Assembly: GCF_002531725.1 (NCBI RefSeq)
Contig: NZ_NWSQ01000012.1
Location: 1-64,000 of the forward strand
Origin: Rhizobium sp. L43
GTDB lineage: Bacteria; Pseudomonadota; Alphaproteobacteria; Rhizobiales; Rhizobiaceae
Direction of reading: 5' to 3'
Length of the DNA stretch: 64,000 nucleotides
This document shows, piece by piece, positions 26,371 to 35,118 of the stretch (position 1 is the first letter of the stretch; every line of letters begins with the position of its first letter). The notes beneath the pieces are model-generated. The model was not told where the DNA came from. It made no database searches and saw nothing but the letters and a program-made list of their open reading frames with translations. Both the position numbers and the translations under genes were made by a program.

Positions 26371-26637
26371 TCAGTGCAGGATGAACTCGCCTTTCAGCGC
26401 CCGCCACTCGGTTGCCGAGATCAGCTTGCGGTGGACGTAGCGCACCGAATGCAGCGGTCCGTCGAGCTTTTCTTCCCAGAATTTCAGGAAGCCGCGCATT
26501 TCGGGAAAATCGGGGGCGAGGTCGTAATCCTGCCAGACGTAGCTTTGCAGGATCGCCGGGTGGTCCGGCAGGTGGTAGAGGATCTGGGCTGTCGTCAGAC
26601 CGTAGCCCTGCAGTTGTTTTTCCATGTCCTTGTGCAT
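26371..26637 (-). CDS. usg: Usg family protein
   Basis: This 88-residue protein reads QLQGYGLTTAQILYHLPDHP and LQSYVWQDYDLAPDFPEMRGF, the hallmark of the alphaproteobacterial Usg family. The family was first noted near trp genes and its function is not established. It converges on the DUF2270 gene with a 15-bp gap. The following 218 bp to the ABC permease gene contain nothing I can assign. Confidence 0.9.
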   Translation of the reverse strand: MHKDMEKQLQGYGLTTAQILYHLPDHPAILQSYVWQDYDLAPDFPEMRGFLKFWEEKLDGPLHSVRYVHRKLISATEWRALKGEFILH

Positions 26638-26855
26638 CGTATTCCGCTTCTTCTCGTTCCCACTCGCGCGCTTGTTAGCGCTACGTGATATGGAAACATG
26701 CGAGTGGTTAACGGAAACTTTACAGATACTTCGTGAAAGAACAATTGATTTTTAATATCAATGGCTTGGCAGCACTATACCGAGAGTGCTGCCAGCTGCT
26801 TCCTGTTCATGATGCCGTTATCCCAAAACTGCGACACACTCTTGGGTGTCATGCA

Positions 26856-27686
26856 TCAGCGCTTGAGATGCCGGGTCAGGCGGCGCTCGATCCAGGCCCA
26901 GAGATGGCGCAATGCCTCGACGATGGTGAGGTAAAAGATCGCCGCCCAAAGATAGGTCTGGTAGTCGAAGGTGCGGGAGAAGGCGTAGCGGGTTTCGCCC
27001 ATCAGGTCGAGCACCGTGATAATGGCGACGACTGCCGAGCCCTTGATCAGCAGGATGATCTCGTTGCCATAAGGGCGAAGTGCAACGATGAGAGCCTGCG
27101 GCAGGATGACCTTGCGGAAGGCGATGAATTTGTGGATGCCGAGTGCCGCGGCCGCCTCGCGCTGGCCGTGCGGTACGCTTTCGATAGCGCCGCGCAGGAT
27201 TTCCGCCTGGTAGGCAGCGGTATTGATGGTCATGGCAAAAAGGCCGCAATACCAGGCGTCGCGGAAAAACCACCAGATGCCGACGGCCTCCAACTGCGGC
27301 CGGAATATGCCGAGGCCGTAATAGACCAGGAACAGCTGGGCAAGCAGCGGCGTGCCACGGAAGAAGTAGATATAGCCGTAGGCCAGCCAGTTCAGCACCC
27401 GGCTGCTCGACAGGCGCGCCATGGCGAGCGGCAACGACAGCAGGGCGCCGCAGACGACGGAAATGGCAACGAGGCTCAGTGTTACCCAGAGACCGTGCAG
27501 GTAGCGCGGCCCGTAGCGGGTGAACTTCTCAAGATCCCAGCCATTGATGACGGTGTAGACCAGCAGCGCGGCAAATAGCGCCCAAATGGCAACGAAGATA
27601 TAGCCGGCGAGGCGGGCGGCCGTTACCGGTTTTGCCACTTTACGGGGGGCGGGCTGCGGCGGGATCAATGTTTCAGCGTAGCTCAT
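26856..27686 (-). CDS. Polar amino acid ABC transporter, permease (HisM/OccM type)
   Basis: This 276-residue permease has a hydrophilic N terminus, five or so helices, YFFRGTPLLAQLFLVYYG and the EAA loop REAAAALGIHKFIAFRKVILPQAL. It overlaps the other permease by 4 bp (ATGA), so the two form the heterodimeric channel of a polar amino acid importer. No ATPase gene follows; the gap to usg is non-coding. Confidence 0.93.
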   Translation of the reverse strand: MSYAETLIPPQPAPRKVAKPVTAARLAGYIFVAIWALFAALLVYTVINGWDLEKFTRYGPRYLHGLWVTLSLVAISVVCGALLSLPLAMARLSSSRVLNWLAYGYIYFFRGTPLLAQLFLVYYGLGIFRPQLEAVGIWWFFRDAWYCGLFAMTINTAAYQAEILRGAIESVPHGQREAAAALGIHKFIAFRKVILPQALIVALRPYGNEIILLIKGSAVVAIITVLDLMGETRYAFSRTFDYQTYLWAAIFYLTIVEALRHLWAWIERRLTRHLKR

Positions 27687-28489
27687 CGCCGGACCTCCGA
27701 ACGCTTGGCCCAGCGATCGACATAGACGAGCACAAAGGAGGAGAGGACGGCGAGCACCAGATAGAGGCAACAGGCCAAGCCATAAAAGAAGAAGGGTTCC
27801 TTGGTTACACGGACAGCGACGCTCGTCTGGCGCAGGATATCGGCAAGGCTGATGATCGAGACGTAGGAGGTATCCTTCAGGAGCACCATCCAGAGGTTCG
27901 TCAGGCCCGGCAGCGCGATGCGCACGAGCTGCGGCAGGATGATCAGGCGCAGCGTGCGGCCGTGATGCAGCCCAAGCGCGTCGCCTGCCTCATATTGCCC
28001 CTTGGGAATGGCGCGAAAGGCCGAGAGCAGCACTTCCGAACAATAGGCGGAGAAGACCACCGAAAGCGCGATGACGCCGGCGAGGAAGGCGTTGATCTCG
28101 ACCGGCGGTCCGTCATAACCGACGAAGGTCAGCAGAGACTGGATCAGCATCTGCATGCCGTAATAGATGATGAAGAGCGTCAGAAGCTCCGGCAGGCCGC
28201 GGAAGATCGTGGTGTAGATGCCGGCCGCCAGCCGCAGCGGCTTTTCCTCCGACTGCTGGCCCAGCGCCACGAGAAAACCGATGACGAGGCCGATCGGCAA
28301 GGTGACGATCGCCACCGAAACGGTAACCTGCAAGCCGAGCGCAATCTCGTCGCCCCAGCCAGTATCGCCACACGCAAGAAGCGTCGACTGATCAAACCAG
28401 GTAAAGATGCCAACGGGTCCGCATAGCGGATCGAAAATGTGCACAAGTGAGCTCCAGAAGGAGCCAAGCGCGGAAGACAATCCGCCCAT
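27683..28489 (-). CDS. Polar amino acid ABC transporter, permease (HisQ/OccQ type)
   Basis: This 268-residue permease has the FRGLPELLTLFIIYYG motif and EAA loop YEAGDALGLHHGRTLRLIILPQL. An N-terminal insertion of about 30 residues (GPVGIFTWFDQSTLLACGDTG) precedes the first helix pair, as in many rhizobial opine/arginine-type permeases. It follows the binding-protein gene after a 217-bp gap filled by hairpins. Confidence 0.93.
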   Translation of the reverse strand: MGGLSSALGSFWSSLVHIFDPLCGPVGIFTWFDQSTLLACGDTGWGDEIALGLQVTVSVAIVTLPIGLVIGFLVALGQQSEEKPLRLAAGIYTTIFRGLPELLTLFIIYYGMQMLIQSLLTFVGYDGPPVEINAFLAGVIALSVVFSAYCSEVLLSAFRAIPKGQYEAGDALGLHHGRTLRLIILPQLVRIALPGLTNLWMVLLKDTSYVSIISLADILRQTSVAVRVTKEPFFFYGLACCLYLVLAVLSSFVLVYVDRWAKRSEVRR

Positions 28490-28547
28490 GCGAGAATTCC
28501 CCTCACGGCTTTTGCCGTTTTGATCTTGCCACCTTTGTCAAACAAAA

Positions 28548-28575
28548 ATGGCGGAAGAGCAAGCCTTCCGCCATT
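28548..28575 (-). terminator. Hairpin between binding protein and permease genes
   Basis: Read leftward, a 10-bp stem (AATGGCGGAA/TTCCGCCATT) is followed by TTTTTG. It is a terminator or attenuator lying between the substrate-binding gene and the two permease genes, fitting higher expression of the first gene. Confidence 0.65.
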
Positions 28576-28678
28576 ACAGCGCCGCGCGTCTTTTCAGACG
28601 CGCAAAGGACGCTGTAACATTTTGAATGGCTGCATAATTTTATCCTTAAATCGATTCTGACTTAAGGAATTATGCAGT
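28575..28678. repeat. RIME-like palindromic element, copy 1
   Basis: Two large palindromes sit side by side. The first has outer arms TACAGCG/CGCTGTA around an inner stem GCGCGTC/GACGCGC. The second has TGCATAATT...TCCTTAA facing its complement. The same layout and much of the sequence recur at 52960-53063, which marks it as a dispersed intergenic element like those known from rhizobia. Confidence 0.7.
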
Positions 28679-28706
28679 AGCTTTCATCGGCCAGATAACG
28701 AATTTC

Positions 28707-29480
28707 TTATTCGCCGTAAACGTCGAAATCGAAGTACTTATCCTGGATCTTCTTGTACTCGCCGCTGGCGCGGATCGCAGCGATCGCGGTGTTGAGCTTT
28801 TCCTTGAGCGGATCGCCCTTGCGAATGGCGATGCCTGCGCCGTTGCCGTTGATTTCCTTGTCGACCGGCAGGGTCGTCAGGATCTTGCAGCAGGAGCCGG
28901 CGTCGGACTTGACCCACTCGGAGAGAACCACGACGTCGTCGATGACGGCATCGACGCGGCCGCTGGCAACGTCGAGCTTGTATTCGTCAGCCGTCGGATA
29001 GAGCTTCAGCTCGGTGTCGGCGAGGTGCTTCTCGGCGTAGTTGGCATGCGTCGTCGAGGTCTGCGCGCCGATCACCTTGCCCTTCAGGCCGGCAACGTCA
29101 GTGATCGTCGAATCCTTCGGCACGGCGACGGCCGGCGGGGTGTTGTAGTACTTGTTGGAGAAATCGACGAGTTTGAGGCGCTCCGGCGTGATCGACATGG
29201 AGGAAACGATCATGTCGAATTTCTTGGCGTTGAGCGCCGGGATGATGCCGTCCCAATCGGTGCTGACGAAGGAGCATTCGGCCTTCATCTCAGCACAGAG
29301 CGCCTTGGTGATGTCGATATCGAAGCCCTGGATCGTGCCGCTGGCATCGACGAATTCGAAGGGGGGATAGGTCGAATCGGTGCCGATCACATATTTCTCG
29401 CCATCGGCCATGGCCGAACCGGCGAAAAGGGACATCGCCGCGATCGAGGCTGCCGCGAAAATACGGGTGGAGATATGCAT
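28707..29480 (-). CDS. Polar amino acid ABC transporter, substrate-binding protein
   Basis: This 257-residue precursor has a signal peptide (MHISTRIFAAASIAAMSLFA, cleavage after AMA near residue 25). The mature start KYVIGTDSTYPPFEFVDASG and the segment GFDIDITKALCAEMK are the family 3 solute-binding signature of lysine/arginine/ornithine, histidine and opine receptors. An unusual CC pair near residue 198 (DAGSCCKIL) may pair with Cys in AECSF. It leads the operon with the two permeases. Confidence 0.93.
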   Translation of the reverse strand: MHISTRIFAAASIAAMSLFAGSAMADGEKYVIGTDSTYPPFEFVDASGTIQGFDIDITKALCAEMKAECSFVSTDWDGIIPALNAKKFDMIVSSMSITPERLKLVDFSNKYYNTPPAVAVPKDSTITDVAGLKGKVIGAQTSTTHANYAEKHLADTELKLYPTADEYKLDVASGRVDAVIDDVVVLSEWVKSDAGSCCKILTTLPVDKEINGNGAGIAIRKGDPLKEKLNTAIAAIRASGEYKKIQDKYFDFDVYGE

Positions 29481-29810
29481 GAGGATCCTCTCTGTTGGTA
29501 GCCGTCGCTCTTTTTCGCGTGGGCTGACGGCCGCAGTTCAACGGCCCAAGACCGCCTTGCGGCGATAATCAGACTTTTTTTCATGGAATTGCAACACAAA
29601 TCCCATCGCAATTGGGCGGTGCAAATAGCGGGGCGAGATGAACGTCGGCAGACTGCAACATTCACGCGAGGTTAATCTCCGGCTTCCTAGAACCGGAACA
29701 AATCGGCGGCTCGGCGATTGCCATTTCGCCGTTTCGCCTCATTGCAACGCTAGGGGCGGAACCAGGGCCTGTCGGCCTTCAGGAAGCTCAAACAGGATCG
29801 AGGAAACCCG
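29481..29810. promoter_or_regulatory. Divergent promoter region
   Basis: This 330-bp gap separates the leftward binding-protein gene from the rightward OmpA-type gene, so both promoters must lie here. T-rich and A-rich runs near 29573-29600 are the only AT-rich part. I see no further structure or gene. Confidence 0.4.
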
Positions 29811-32081
29811 ATGGGCATGAAATCAAGATTGTTCGCGAGCGCAGCTTTTCCGCTGCTTTCCCTCTCGCTGGCTTTGCAGCCGGCTTCGGCTGTGGCGGCC
29901 GCGCGCGGTGCGGCGACAGAGGCCGCAGCTGTGCGGCAGGTCGAACAGGGCAGCTTCGAGGTGGCGCAGGACGCGCCTTCCGAGGAGGAACTGCTGAAGA
30001 AAAAGAAGAAGCAGAAGGAAGAGGCTCCGGCTGAACAGGCGCCGGCCGCTGAGAAGCCGGCGCAGCAGGAAGCGCCCGCCGAAAAGCCGAAGGCCGAGCG
30101 GAAGGAAGCGCCTGAACCGAAGGCAGAGCCGGAAGCGCCGAAGGCGGAATCGCCCAGGGCGGCGCCTGCGGAGCAGCCTGAAAGCAAGCCCGAGCGGAAG
30201 GCCAAGCAGCAGGCCCAGCCCGAGGCAAAGCCGGAGGCCGCGCCGCAGCAGGAAGAGCAGCCGGTAACCCAGGAAAAGCCGAAGAAGCCGAAGAGGCAGG
30301 AGACGCAGCAGGCCGAGCCGGAGGCTCAGCCGCAGCCCGAACAGCAGCCGGCAGCAAAGAAAGCGCAGCCGGAAACGGAACAGGCACAACCTGAAGCCAA
30401 GCCGGAAGGCGGCAAGCGGGAGAAAGGGCAGGACAAGGGCCAGGGCCGGGATAAAGGCAAAGGCAAGGCCGAGACTGCCGCTCCCGAGGCGGTGACTCCG
30501 AGCGAAGAGCAGGCCAAGCCGGAGGCAAAACCGGCCGCCGAGGCGCCGGCCGAAAAGAAGCCGACAAAGGGCGAGGCCGCAGCACCCGAGGCGCCGACCG
30601 AAAAGAAGCCGACAAAGGGCGAGGCCGCAGCACCCGAGGCGCCGACCGAAAAGAAGCCGACAAAGGGCGAAGCCGCAGCTCCTGCGGATAAGACGATCGA
30701 AGGCAAGACGACCGAAGACAAGGCCGCCGCCCCGGAAGCCGCGCCCGCCGAGAAGCCGAAGGACGGCACCGCGGCAAAACCTGCCGGTGAACAGCCCACC
30801 GGCGAGCAGCCGGCCGCGCCGGCGACCGACACTGCCAAGCCGCTGCCGGATGCCAGCGGCGGCCAGCAGGTGGAGCAGGCCATTCCGGCGCCTGAAAAAG
30901 CATCGCCCGAGGAGCTGGAGCGCCGCAAGAAGATTGCCGCAGATCCGGCCAAGAGCAATGAGACCGTCGTGCTGCCGGTCGAGAACGGTGCTGCCGTACT
31001 CGATAGCGACAAGGATGCCGACCGCAGCAAGGGCCGGGAAGGCCGCCGCGACCGCGACAGGCAACGCGCCGACAGCCAGGACGTCAAGGTGCCGACCTCG
31101 GATGCCGATGCGCAGGCCGCTACCGGCGCCAAAGCGCCGGCGCCGGTCAAGCTCGAAGCTGTGACCAGCGAGAAGGGCAGGAAGCTCGATGAGCGGCCGC
31201 GATTTGCCCGCCCGGATGGTGCGCAGTTCAGCGACAGCCAAGACAACAGCCGGGTGATCATCCAGTATGATAACCGGGTGATCGTACGCGGCGACGACGA
31301 CAGGCGGTTCCTGCGTGACGGCGAGCGGCCGACCTACGAGGAACTGTCGGGCGATCGCTACCGCGAGACGATCATGCGGCCGGAGGGCTACCGCATCGTC
31401 ACGATCCGCAATCGCTACGGTGACATCATCCAGCGGTCGCGCGTCGATGCCCGCGGACGCGAGCACGTGCTCTATTACTCGCAGGACCTCTATGAGGATC
31501 CGGACCGCGACTATTTCGAGGATCCGGGCGCCGACCTGCCGCCGATGCGGCTGCGCGTGCCGCTCAGCGACTATATCATCGACACCCGCAGCGACCCGGA
31601 CCGGGATTACTACGAGTTCCTGAGCGAGCCGCCCGTCGAGCCGGTGGAGCGTGTCTATTCGCTGGACGAGGTGAAATATTCCGCCCGTATCCGCGACAAG
31701 GTGCGCCGCATCGACCTCGACACGGTGACCTTTGCGACCGGCAGCGCCGAGATCCCTATGACGCAGGCCCGCACCCTGCGCAAGGTCGCCGACGCGATCA
31801 GCCAGGTGCTGAAGAAGGATCCGAGCGAGACCTTCCTGATCGAGGGCCATACGGATGCCGTCGGGACTGAACAGAGCAATCTGGTTCTCTCCGACCAGCG
31901 GGCCGAATCGGTCGCCAACGTGCTTTCCGACGTCTACGGCATTGCGCCGGAGAACCTGGCAACGCAGGGCTACGGCGAGCAGTATCTGAAGGTCAACACG
32001 GCAGGCCCCGAACAGGAAAACCGCCGCGTCACCATCCGCCGTGTCACCGCGTTGGTCCGCCCGGTCGCAGCCAACCAGTAA
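29811..32081 (+). CDS. OmpA-family protein with long Pro/Glu/Lys/Ala-rich region
   Basis: This 756-residue envelope protein has a signal peptide (to about ASAVAA, residue 30), roughly 350 residues of low-complexity Ala/Pro/Glu/Lys repeats, a charged middle (residues 400-620, with repeated DPDRDYxE), and a C-terminal OmpA/MotB peptidoglycan-binding domain (VTFATGSAEIP, then FLIEGHTDAVGTEQSNLVLSDQRAESV and NRRVTIRRV). The low-complexity part holds three tandem copies of a 16-residue unit. It probably bridges outer membrane or periplasm to the cell wall. Long antisense frames here are composition artefacts. A terminator follows at 32089-32114. Confidence 0.9.
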   Translation: MGMKSRLFASAAFPLLSLSLALQPASAVAAARGAATEAAAVRQVEQGSFEVAQDAPSEEELLKKKKKQKEEAPAEQAPAAEKPAQQEAPAEKPKAERKEAPEPKAEPEAPKAESPRAAPAEQPESKPERKAKQQAQPEAKPEAAPQQEEQPVTQEKPKKPKRQETQQAEPEAQPQPEQQPAAKKAQPETEQAQPEAKPEGGKREKGQDKGQGRDKGKGKAETAAPEAVTPSEEQAKPEAKPAAEAPAEKKPTKGEAAAPEAPTEKKPTKGEAAAPEAPTEKKPTKGEAAAPADKTIEGKTTEDKAAAPEAAPAEKPKDGTAAKPAGEQPTGEQPAAPATDTAKPLPDASGGQQVEQAIPAPEKASPEELERRKKIAADPAKSNETVVLPVENGAAVLDSDKDADRSKGREGRRDRDRQRADSQDVKVPTSDADAQAATGAKAPAPVKLEAVTSEKGRKLDERPRFARPDGAQFSDSQDNSRVIIQYDNRVIVRGDDDRRFLRDGERPTYEELSGDRYRETIMRPEGYRIVTIRNRYGDIIQRSRVDARGREHVLYYSQDLYEDPDRDYFEDPGADLPPMRLRVPLSDYIIDTRSDPDRDYYEFLSEPPVEPVERVYSLDEVKYSARIRDKVRRIDLDTVTFATGSAEIPMTQARTLRKVADAISQVLKKDPSETFLIEGHTDAVGTEQSNLVLSDQRAESVANVLSDVYGIAPENLATQGYGEQYLKVNTAGPEQENRRVTIRRVTALVRPVAANQ
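30540..30683 (+). repeat. Three tandem 48-bp in-frame repeats
   Basis: Three 48-bp units encode EAPxEKKPTKGEAAAP (x is A or T), nearly identical at DNA level, inside the low-complexity region of the OmpA-type gene. Such repeats can expand or contract by slippage without breaking the frame. Confidence 0.9.
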
Positions 32082-32088
32082 TAGCGTT

Positions 32089-32114
32089 GCCCCTCTCCAT
32101 TCGTGGGGAGGGGC
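32089..32114 (+). terminator. Rho-independent terminator after the OmpA-type gene
   Basis: A 10-bp stem (GCCCCTCTCC/GGGGAGGGGC) with a 6-nt loop is followed by ACTTTTCTTG, seven bases after the stop. Confidence 0.8.
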
Positions 32115-32177
32115 ACTTTTCTTGCTCCCTCTTCTCCCGGCTGGGGAGGAGAGACTCGGAGCAGCGCTTCGTCTCCT

Positions 32178-32932
32178 CTACTCACCGGCCTGCTTGGCTG
32201 CCTTTTCGATCACATCGGCGACCTTTTCCGCTTGGGAGGCGAAGACGGCGTGGCTGGCCTTGATCTCGGTCACGTCGCTGCCGGCGCGTCTTGCCATGTC
32301 ACACTCCAGCTCGGGATTGATAGAGCGATCCTCGGTGGCAACGATCGACCAGCTTTTCTCCGCCATGCCGGCTGGGTGATCTTGGCCGAGAAAGCCTGCT
32401 TCGAGGCGAAGACCTGTGATCTTGCCATGAAAGCGGCTTCGGCTTTCGGCAGGTCGGCGGCGAAGGCCGCGGCAAAAGCGCCCGGATCGAGATAGAGATA
32501 CTTGCCGTCTTTCGTTTCCTTGATATCCATGCTGCCGGCGGGCTTGGAGCTGGCGAGGCTCAGCAGGCTTTCGCCCTTGTCGGGCTGGAAGGCCGCGACA
32601 TAGACGAGGCCTGCGACATTGGGGTCGTTGCCGGCTTCGGTGATGACCATGCCGCCATAGCTGTGGCCGACGAGCAGGCTCGGTCCTTGCTGGAGGTCGA
32701 GAACGCGCTTCGTCGCGGCCACATCGTCGTCGAGCGAGGTAATGGGCTGCTGGACAATGGTGACGTTGAAGCCGCGCTTTTCGAGAATCTCCGTCGCCTT
32801 GCGCCATCCCGAGCTGTCGGCGAGTGCGCCGTGGACGATCACGATGTTCTTCACCGCGGCAGCCTCTGCTGCACAGGCGATGGCGGTGGTGGCGAAGGCA
32901 AGGGCTGCCGTGAAAAGAAGACGTCTGCTCAT
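32178..32932 (-). pseudogene. Secreted alpha/beta hydrolase, frameshifted near its 3' end
   Basis: From ATG 32932 a signal peptide (MSRRLLFTAALAFATTAIAC) is followed by an alpha/beta hydrolase with IVHGALADSSGW and the nucleophile elbow VGHSYGGMV. After ITQPAW the frame breaks near 32358-32366. The other frame continues with the conserved EKSWSIVATEDRSINPELE, the catalytic-His region KASHAVFASQ, and a stop at 32178. The span is one base short of whole codons, so one missing base restores about 251 residues. It is a recent pseudogene or a sequence error. Confidence 0.8.
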
Positions 32933-32984
32933 GGGTATGACTCCTTTGGTCGTTGTTGAGGGTCGGAATTGATCAGTCTGCGGC

Positions 32985-34763
32985 TCAGCCGAAGGTGAAG
33001 GCGTAGGCTTGCACCCCGGAATCGAGGAAGTGGATCTCGAAATTGCGGGCGCCGACCGTGCCGGACTGGCGGACGAGCTGGTAAAGCCTTGTGGCGATCA
33101 CCGTGCCTTTGCCATCGGCATCGATATCGGAGCCGTGGTCCGGCCCGGGCGCCTTGCCGTCGACCGTCACCTGGAAGCGGATCGGTTTGCCGTTGGCGCC
33201 GGGTCCGAGAACGAGATGCAGGTCGCGGGCGCTGAAGCGATAGGTAATGCCGCCGCCGGCCTGATCAAGCGTCGCCTGATCCTTGCCGACGGTCCAGGTT
33301 CCGGACAGGCCCCAGCCGTTGAGGCCGGGTTCGGCGATCGAATAGTTATGGGGCGCGTCGGATTGCAGCCCTTCGGGCGAGGCAAAATTCGCCGCCTGTT
33401 CGTAGCCGAGATAGGTTTCGCCGGAGCGGATGTTGCCAAGGTCCGGACCTGCCTCCACGCCTTTGGCATCCGGTGCGACCGGCGCACTTGAAGGCATATG
33501 GCTACCGGCCTCGCGCAGCAGGTCCTGAATGGCTTTTTCGGTCCTGACATAGTTGCCTTCGCCGAAATGGCGATAGCGGATATGGCCCTCGGCATCGATG
33601 AGATAGCCGGCCGGCCAGTAGCTGTTTTCGAAGGCCCGCCAGATTTTGTAATCATTGTCGATCGCGACGGGATAACCGAGCTTGAAGTCGCTGACCGCCT
33701 TCCTGACGTTGTCGATCTTCTTTTCGAAGGCGAATTCCGGAGCGTGGATGCCGATCACAACGAGACCCTGATCGGCATATTTTTCCGCCCAGGCCCTGAC
33801 ATAGGGGATCGTGCGAATGCAGTTGATGCAGGAATAGGTCCAAAAATCGACGAGCACCACCTTGCCGCGCAGCTGCTCCGTGGTCAGCGGTTTGGAATTC
33901 AGCCACTCGACGGCACCGTCAAGCGAAGGCGCATAGCCTTCGACGGGCAAATCGCTGCGGAAAGGCCTCTTCGCATCGGCCGCGGCGATCACCATGCCGT
34001 TGCTCGCCAGCTCGGAGGATGCGCCACTCAGCGGCTTTGCGTGTAGCCTGTCAAGCACGGCCTGTTCCAGCGATGCGGTGCTGGCATAGGAGAGCCGGGC
34101 GAGCAGGCTGGTATCGAGGCCGAGCGCGATGATGGCGACGCCCGCCAGCACGGCAGCGCCGAGCGCTTTACGAATCCGGTCGCCGAGGCCCAGCGAACGC
34201 TTCATGGCGGTGAATACCCTACCGCCGACCAGCAAGGCGACGGCAAGTGAAGTCGCAGCACCGGCGGCATAGGCGATCAGCAGGAAGGTTGTCTGTAGAT
34301 TGGCACCCTGCAAGGCCGCCCCCGTCAGAACAAGGCCGAGGATCGGCCCGGCGCAGGGCGCCCAGAGCAGGCCGGTAGCAACGCCGAGTATAAGGGCGCT
34401 CTTGACCGTCGGCGCGGTTTGTCCGTTGCCCGTAGCGTACACAAGGTTGTTGCCGAGATCGACGACCGGCCGGGCAAGCGTGCCTGCGATGCGCGGTGAA
34501 AGCAGGCTTGCGCCAAAGAGGGCAAGCAGGACGATCGCAGCAAGCCGGCCATACTCATTGGCGCGAATGGCCCAGCTGCCACCGACTGCGGCAAGTGTGG
34601 CGACCAGCGCGAAGGTGGCGGCCATGCCCGCCAGCATCGGCAGCGTGCTTCTGACGAAGGGCTGTCCGGCGCGGGCGAAGACGAAGGGGAGGATGGGCAG
34701 GATACACGGGCTGAGGATCGTCAGCGCGCCTCCGAGATAGGCAATGATCAGCAGTGTCATCAT
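32985..34763 (-). CDS. dipZ: DipZ-type CcdA/thioredoxin fusion protein
   Basis: This 592-residue membrane protein fuses three parts. An N-terminal CcdA-like six-helix domain has the redox cysteines in LSPCILPILPF and LWAPCAGPIL. A TlpA/AhpC-like periplasmic thioredoxin domain (residues 270-420) has the active site WTYSCINCIR. A C-terminal beta-rich domain of about 150 residues (NYSIAEPGLNGWGLSGTW) resembles the carbohydrate-binding-like tail of DipZ. It moves reducing power from the cytoplasm to periplasmic thiols. It faces the epoxide-hydrolase-like gene across a region with GATACA sites. Confidence 0.93.
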   Translation of the reverse strand: MMTLLIIAYLGGALTILSPCILPILPFVFARAGQPFVRSTLPMLAGMAATFALVATLAAVGGSWAIRANEYGRLAAIVLLALFGASLLSPRIAGTLARPVVDLGNNLVYATGNGQTAPTVKSALILGVATGLLWAPCAGPILGLVLTGAALQGANLQTTFLLIAYAAGAATSLAVALLVGGRVFTAMKRSLGLGDRIRKALGAAVLAGVAIIALGLDTSLLARLSYASTASLEQAVLDRLHAKPLSGASSELASNGMVIAAADAKRPFRSDLPVEGYAPSLDGAVEWLNSKPLTTEQLRGKVVLVDFWTYSCINCIRTIPYVRAWAEKYADQGLVVIGIHAPEFAFEKKIDNVRKAVSDFKLGYPVAIDNDYKIWRAFENSYWPAGYLIDAEGHIRYRHFGEGNYVRTEKAIQDLLREAGSHMPSSAPVAPDAKGVEAGPDLGNIRSGETYLGYEQAANFASPEGLQSDAPHNYSIAEPGLNGWGLSGTWTVGKDQATLDQAGGGITYRFSARDLHLVLGPGANGKPIRFQVTVDGKAPGPDHGSDIDADGKGTVIATRLYQLVRQSGTVGARNFEIHFLDSGVQAYAFTFG

Positions 34764-34906
34764 CGTTTTCCTTTGAAACCGATTGATCGGGCTCTGGACG
34801 GCGATGGGGCCTGAACCAGCAATGGCGGGGATATGCCGGGCGGACGTATCCTCGATGTGTCCGGTTTGGCGGGGAAATGTACCGAACTATTGCGGCCGGG
34901 GCGGGC

Positions 34907-35071
34907 GATACAAAGCGATACAAACTGCCGCCCGGCGGTGGCCTGTGGCGAAAGCGCCGTGGCCGGTGAGAGGCTTTGCTCGGTCGGCACGATTGTATCA
35001 GAATGTATCGCGGCGGCCGGAAGCTACATGCGCATTCAAAAACCGACGGCCCGCGACATATGGGGGATACA
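34907..35071. promoter_or_regulatory. Array of GATACA/TGTATC half-sites between dipZ and hydrolase genes
   Basis: Two GATACA boxes start at 34907 and 34917, two TGTATC boxes at 34994 and 35004, and a further GATACA at 35066. Each close pair is a direct repeat with exact 10-bp periodicity, and the two pairs are in opposite orientation. Such 10-bp direct repeats are typical targets of OmpR-family response regulators, one of which is encoded at 36287. The 355-bp gap 34764-35118 holds no gene. Confidence 0.6.
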
Positions 35072-35118
35072 AGCGCCAACTCATATCAGCACCGTGATCC
35101 ATTCGACAGGAGAGACCG

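Noticed and set aside
29823..31850. 675-codon leftward open frame antisense to the OmpA-type gene, and other long antisense frames there
   Set aside because: They mirror the Ala/Pro/Glu/Lys codon bias of the real gene. They give Leu/Arg/Gly-rich low-complexity translations with no domain, and the sense frame has a signal peptide and OmpA domain.
34907..35071. Reading the GATACA boxes as a CRISPR-like or mobile repeat
   Set aside because: Only five 6-bp boxes in paired 10-bp phase and mixed orientation fit a regulator-binding array better than a repeat element.
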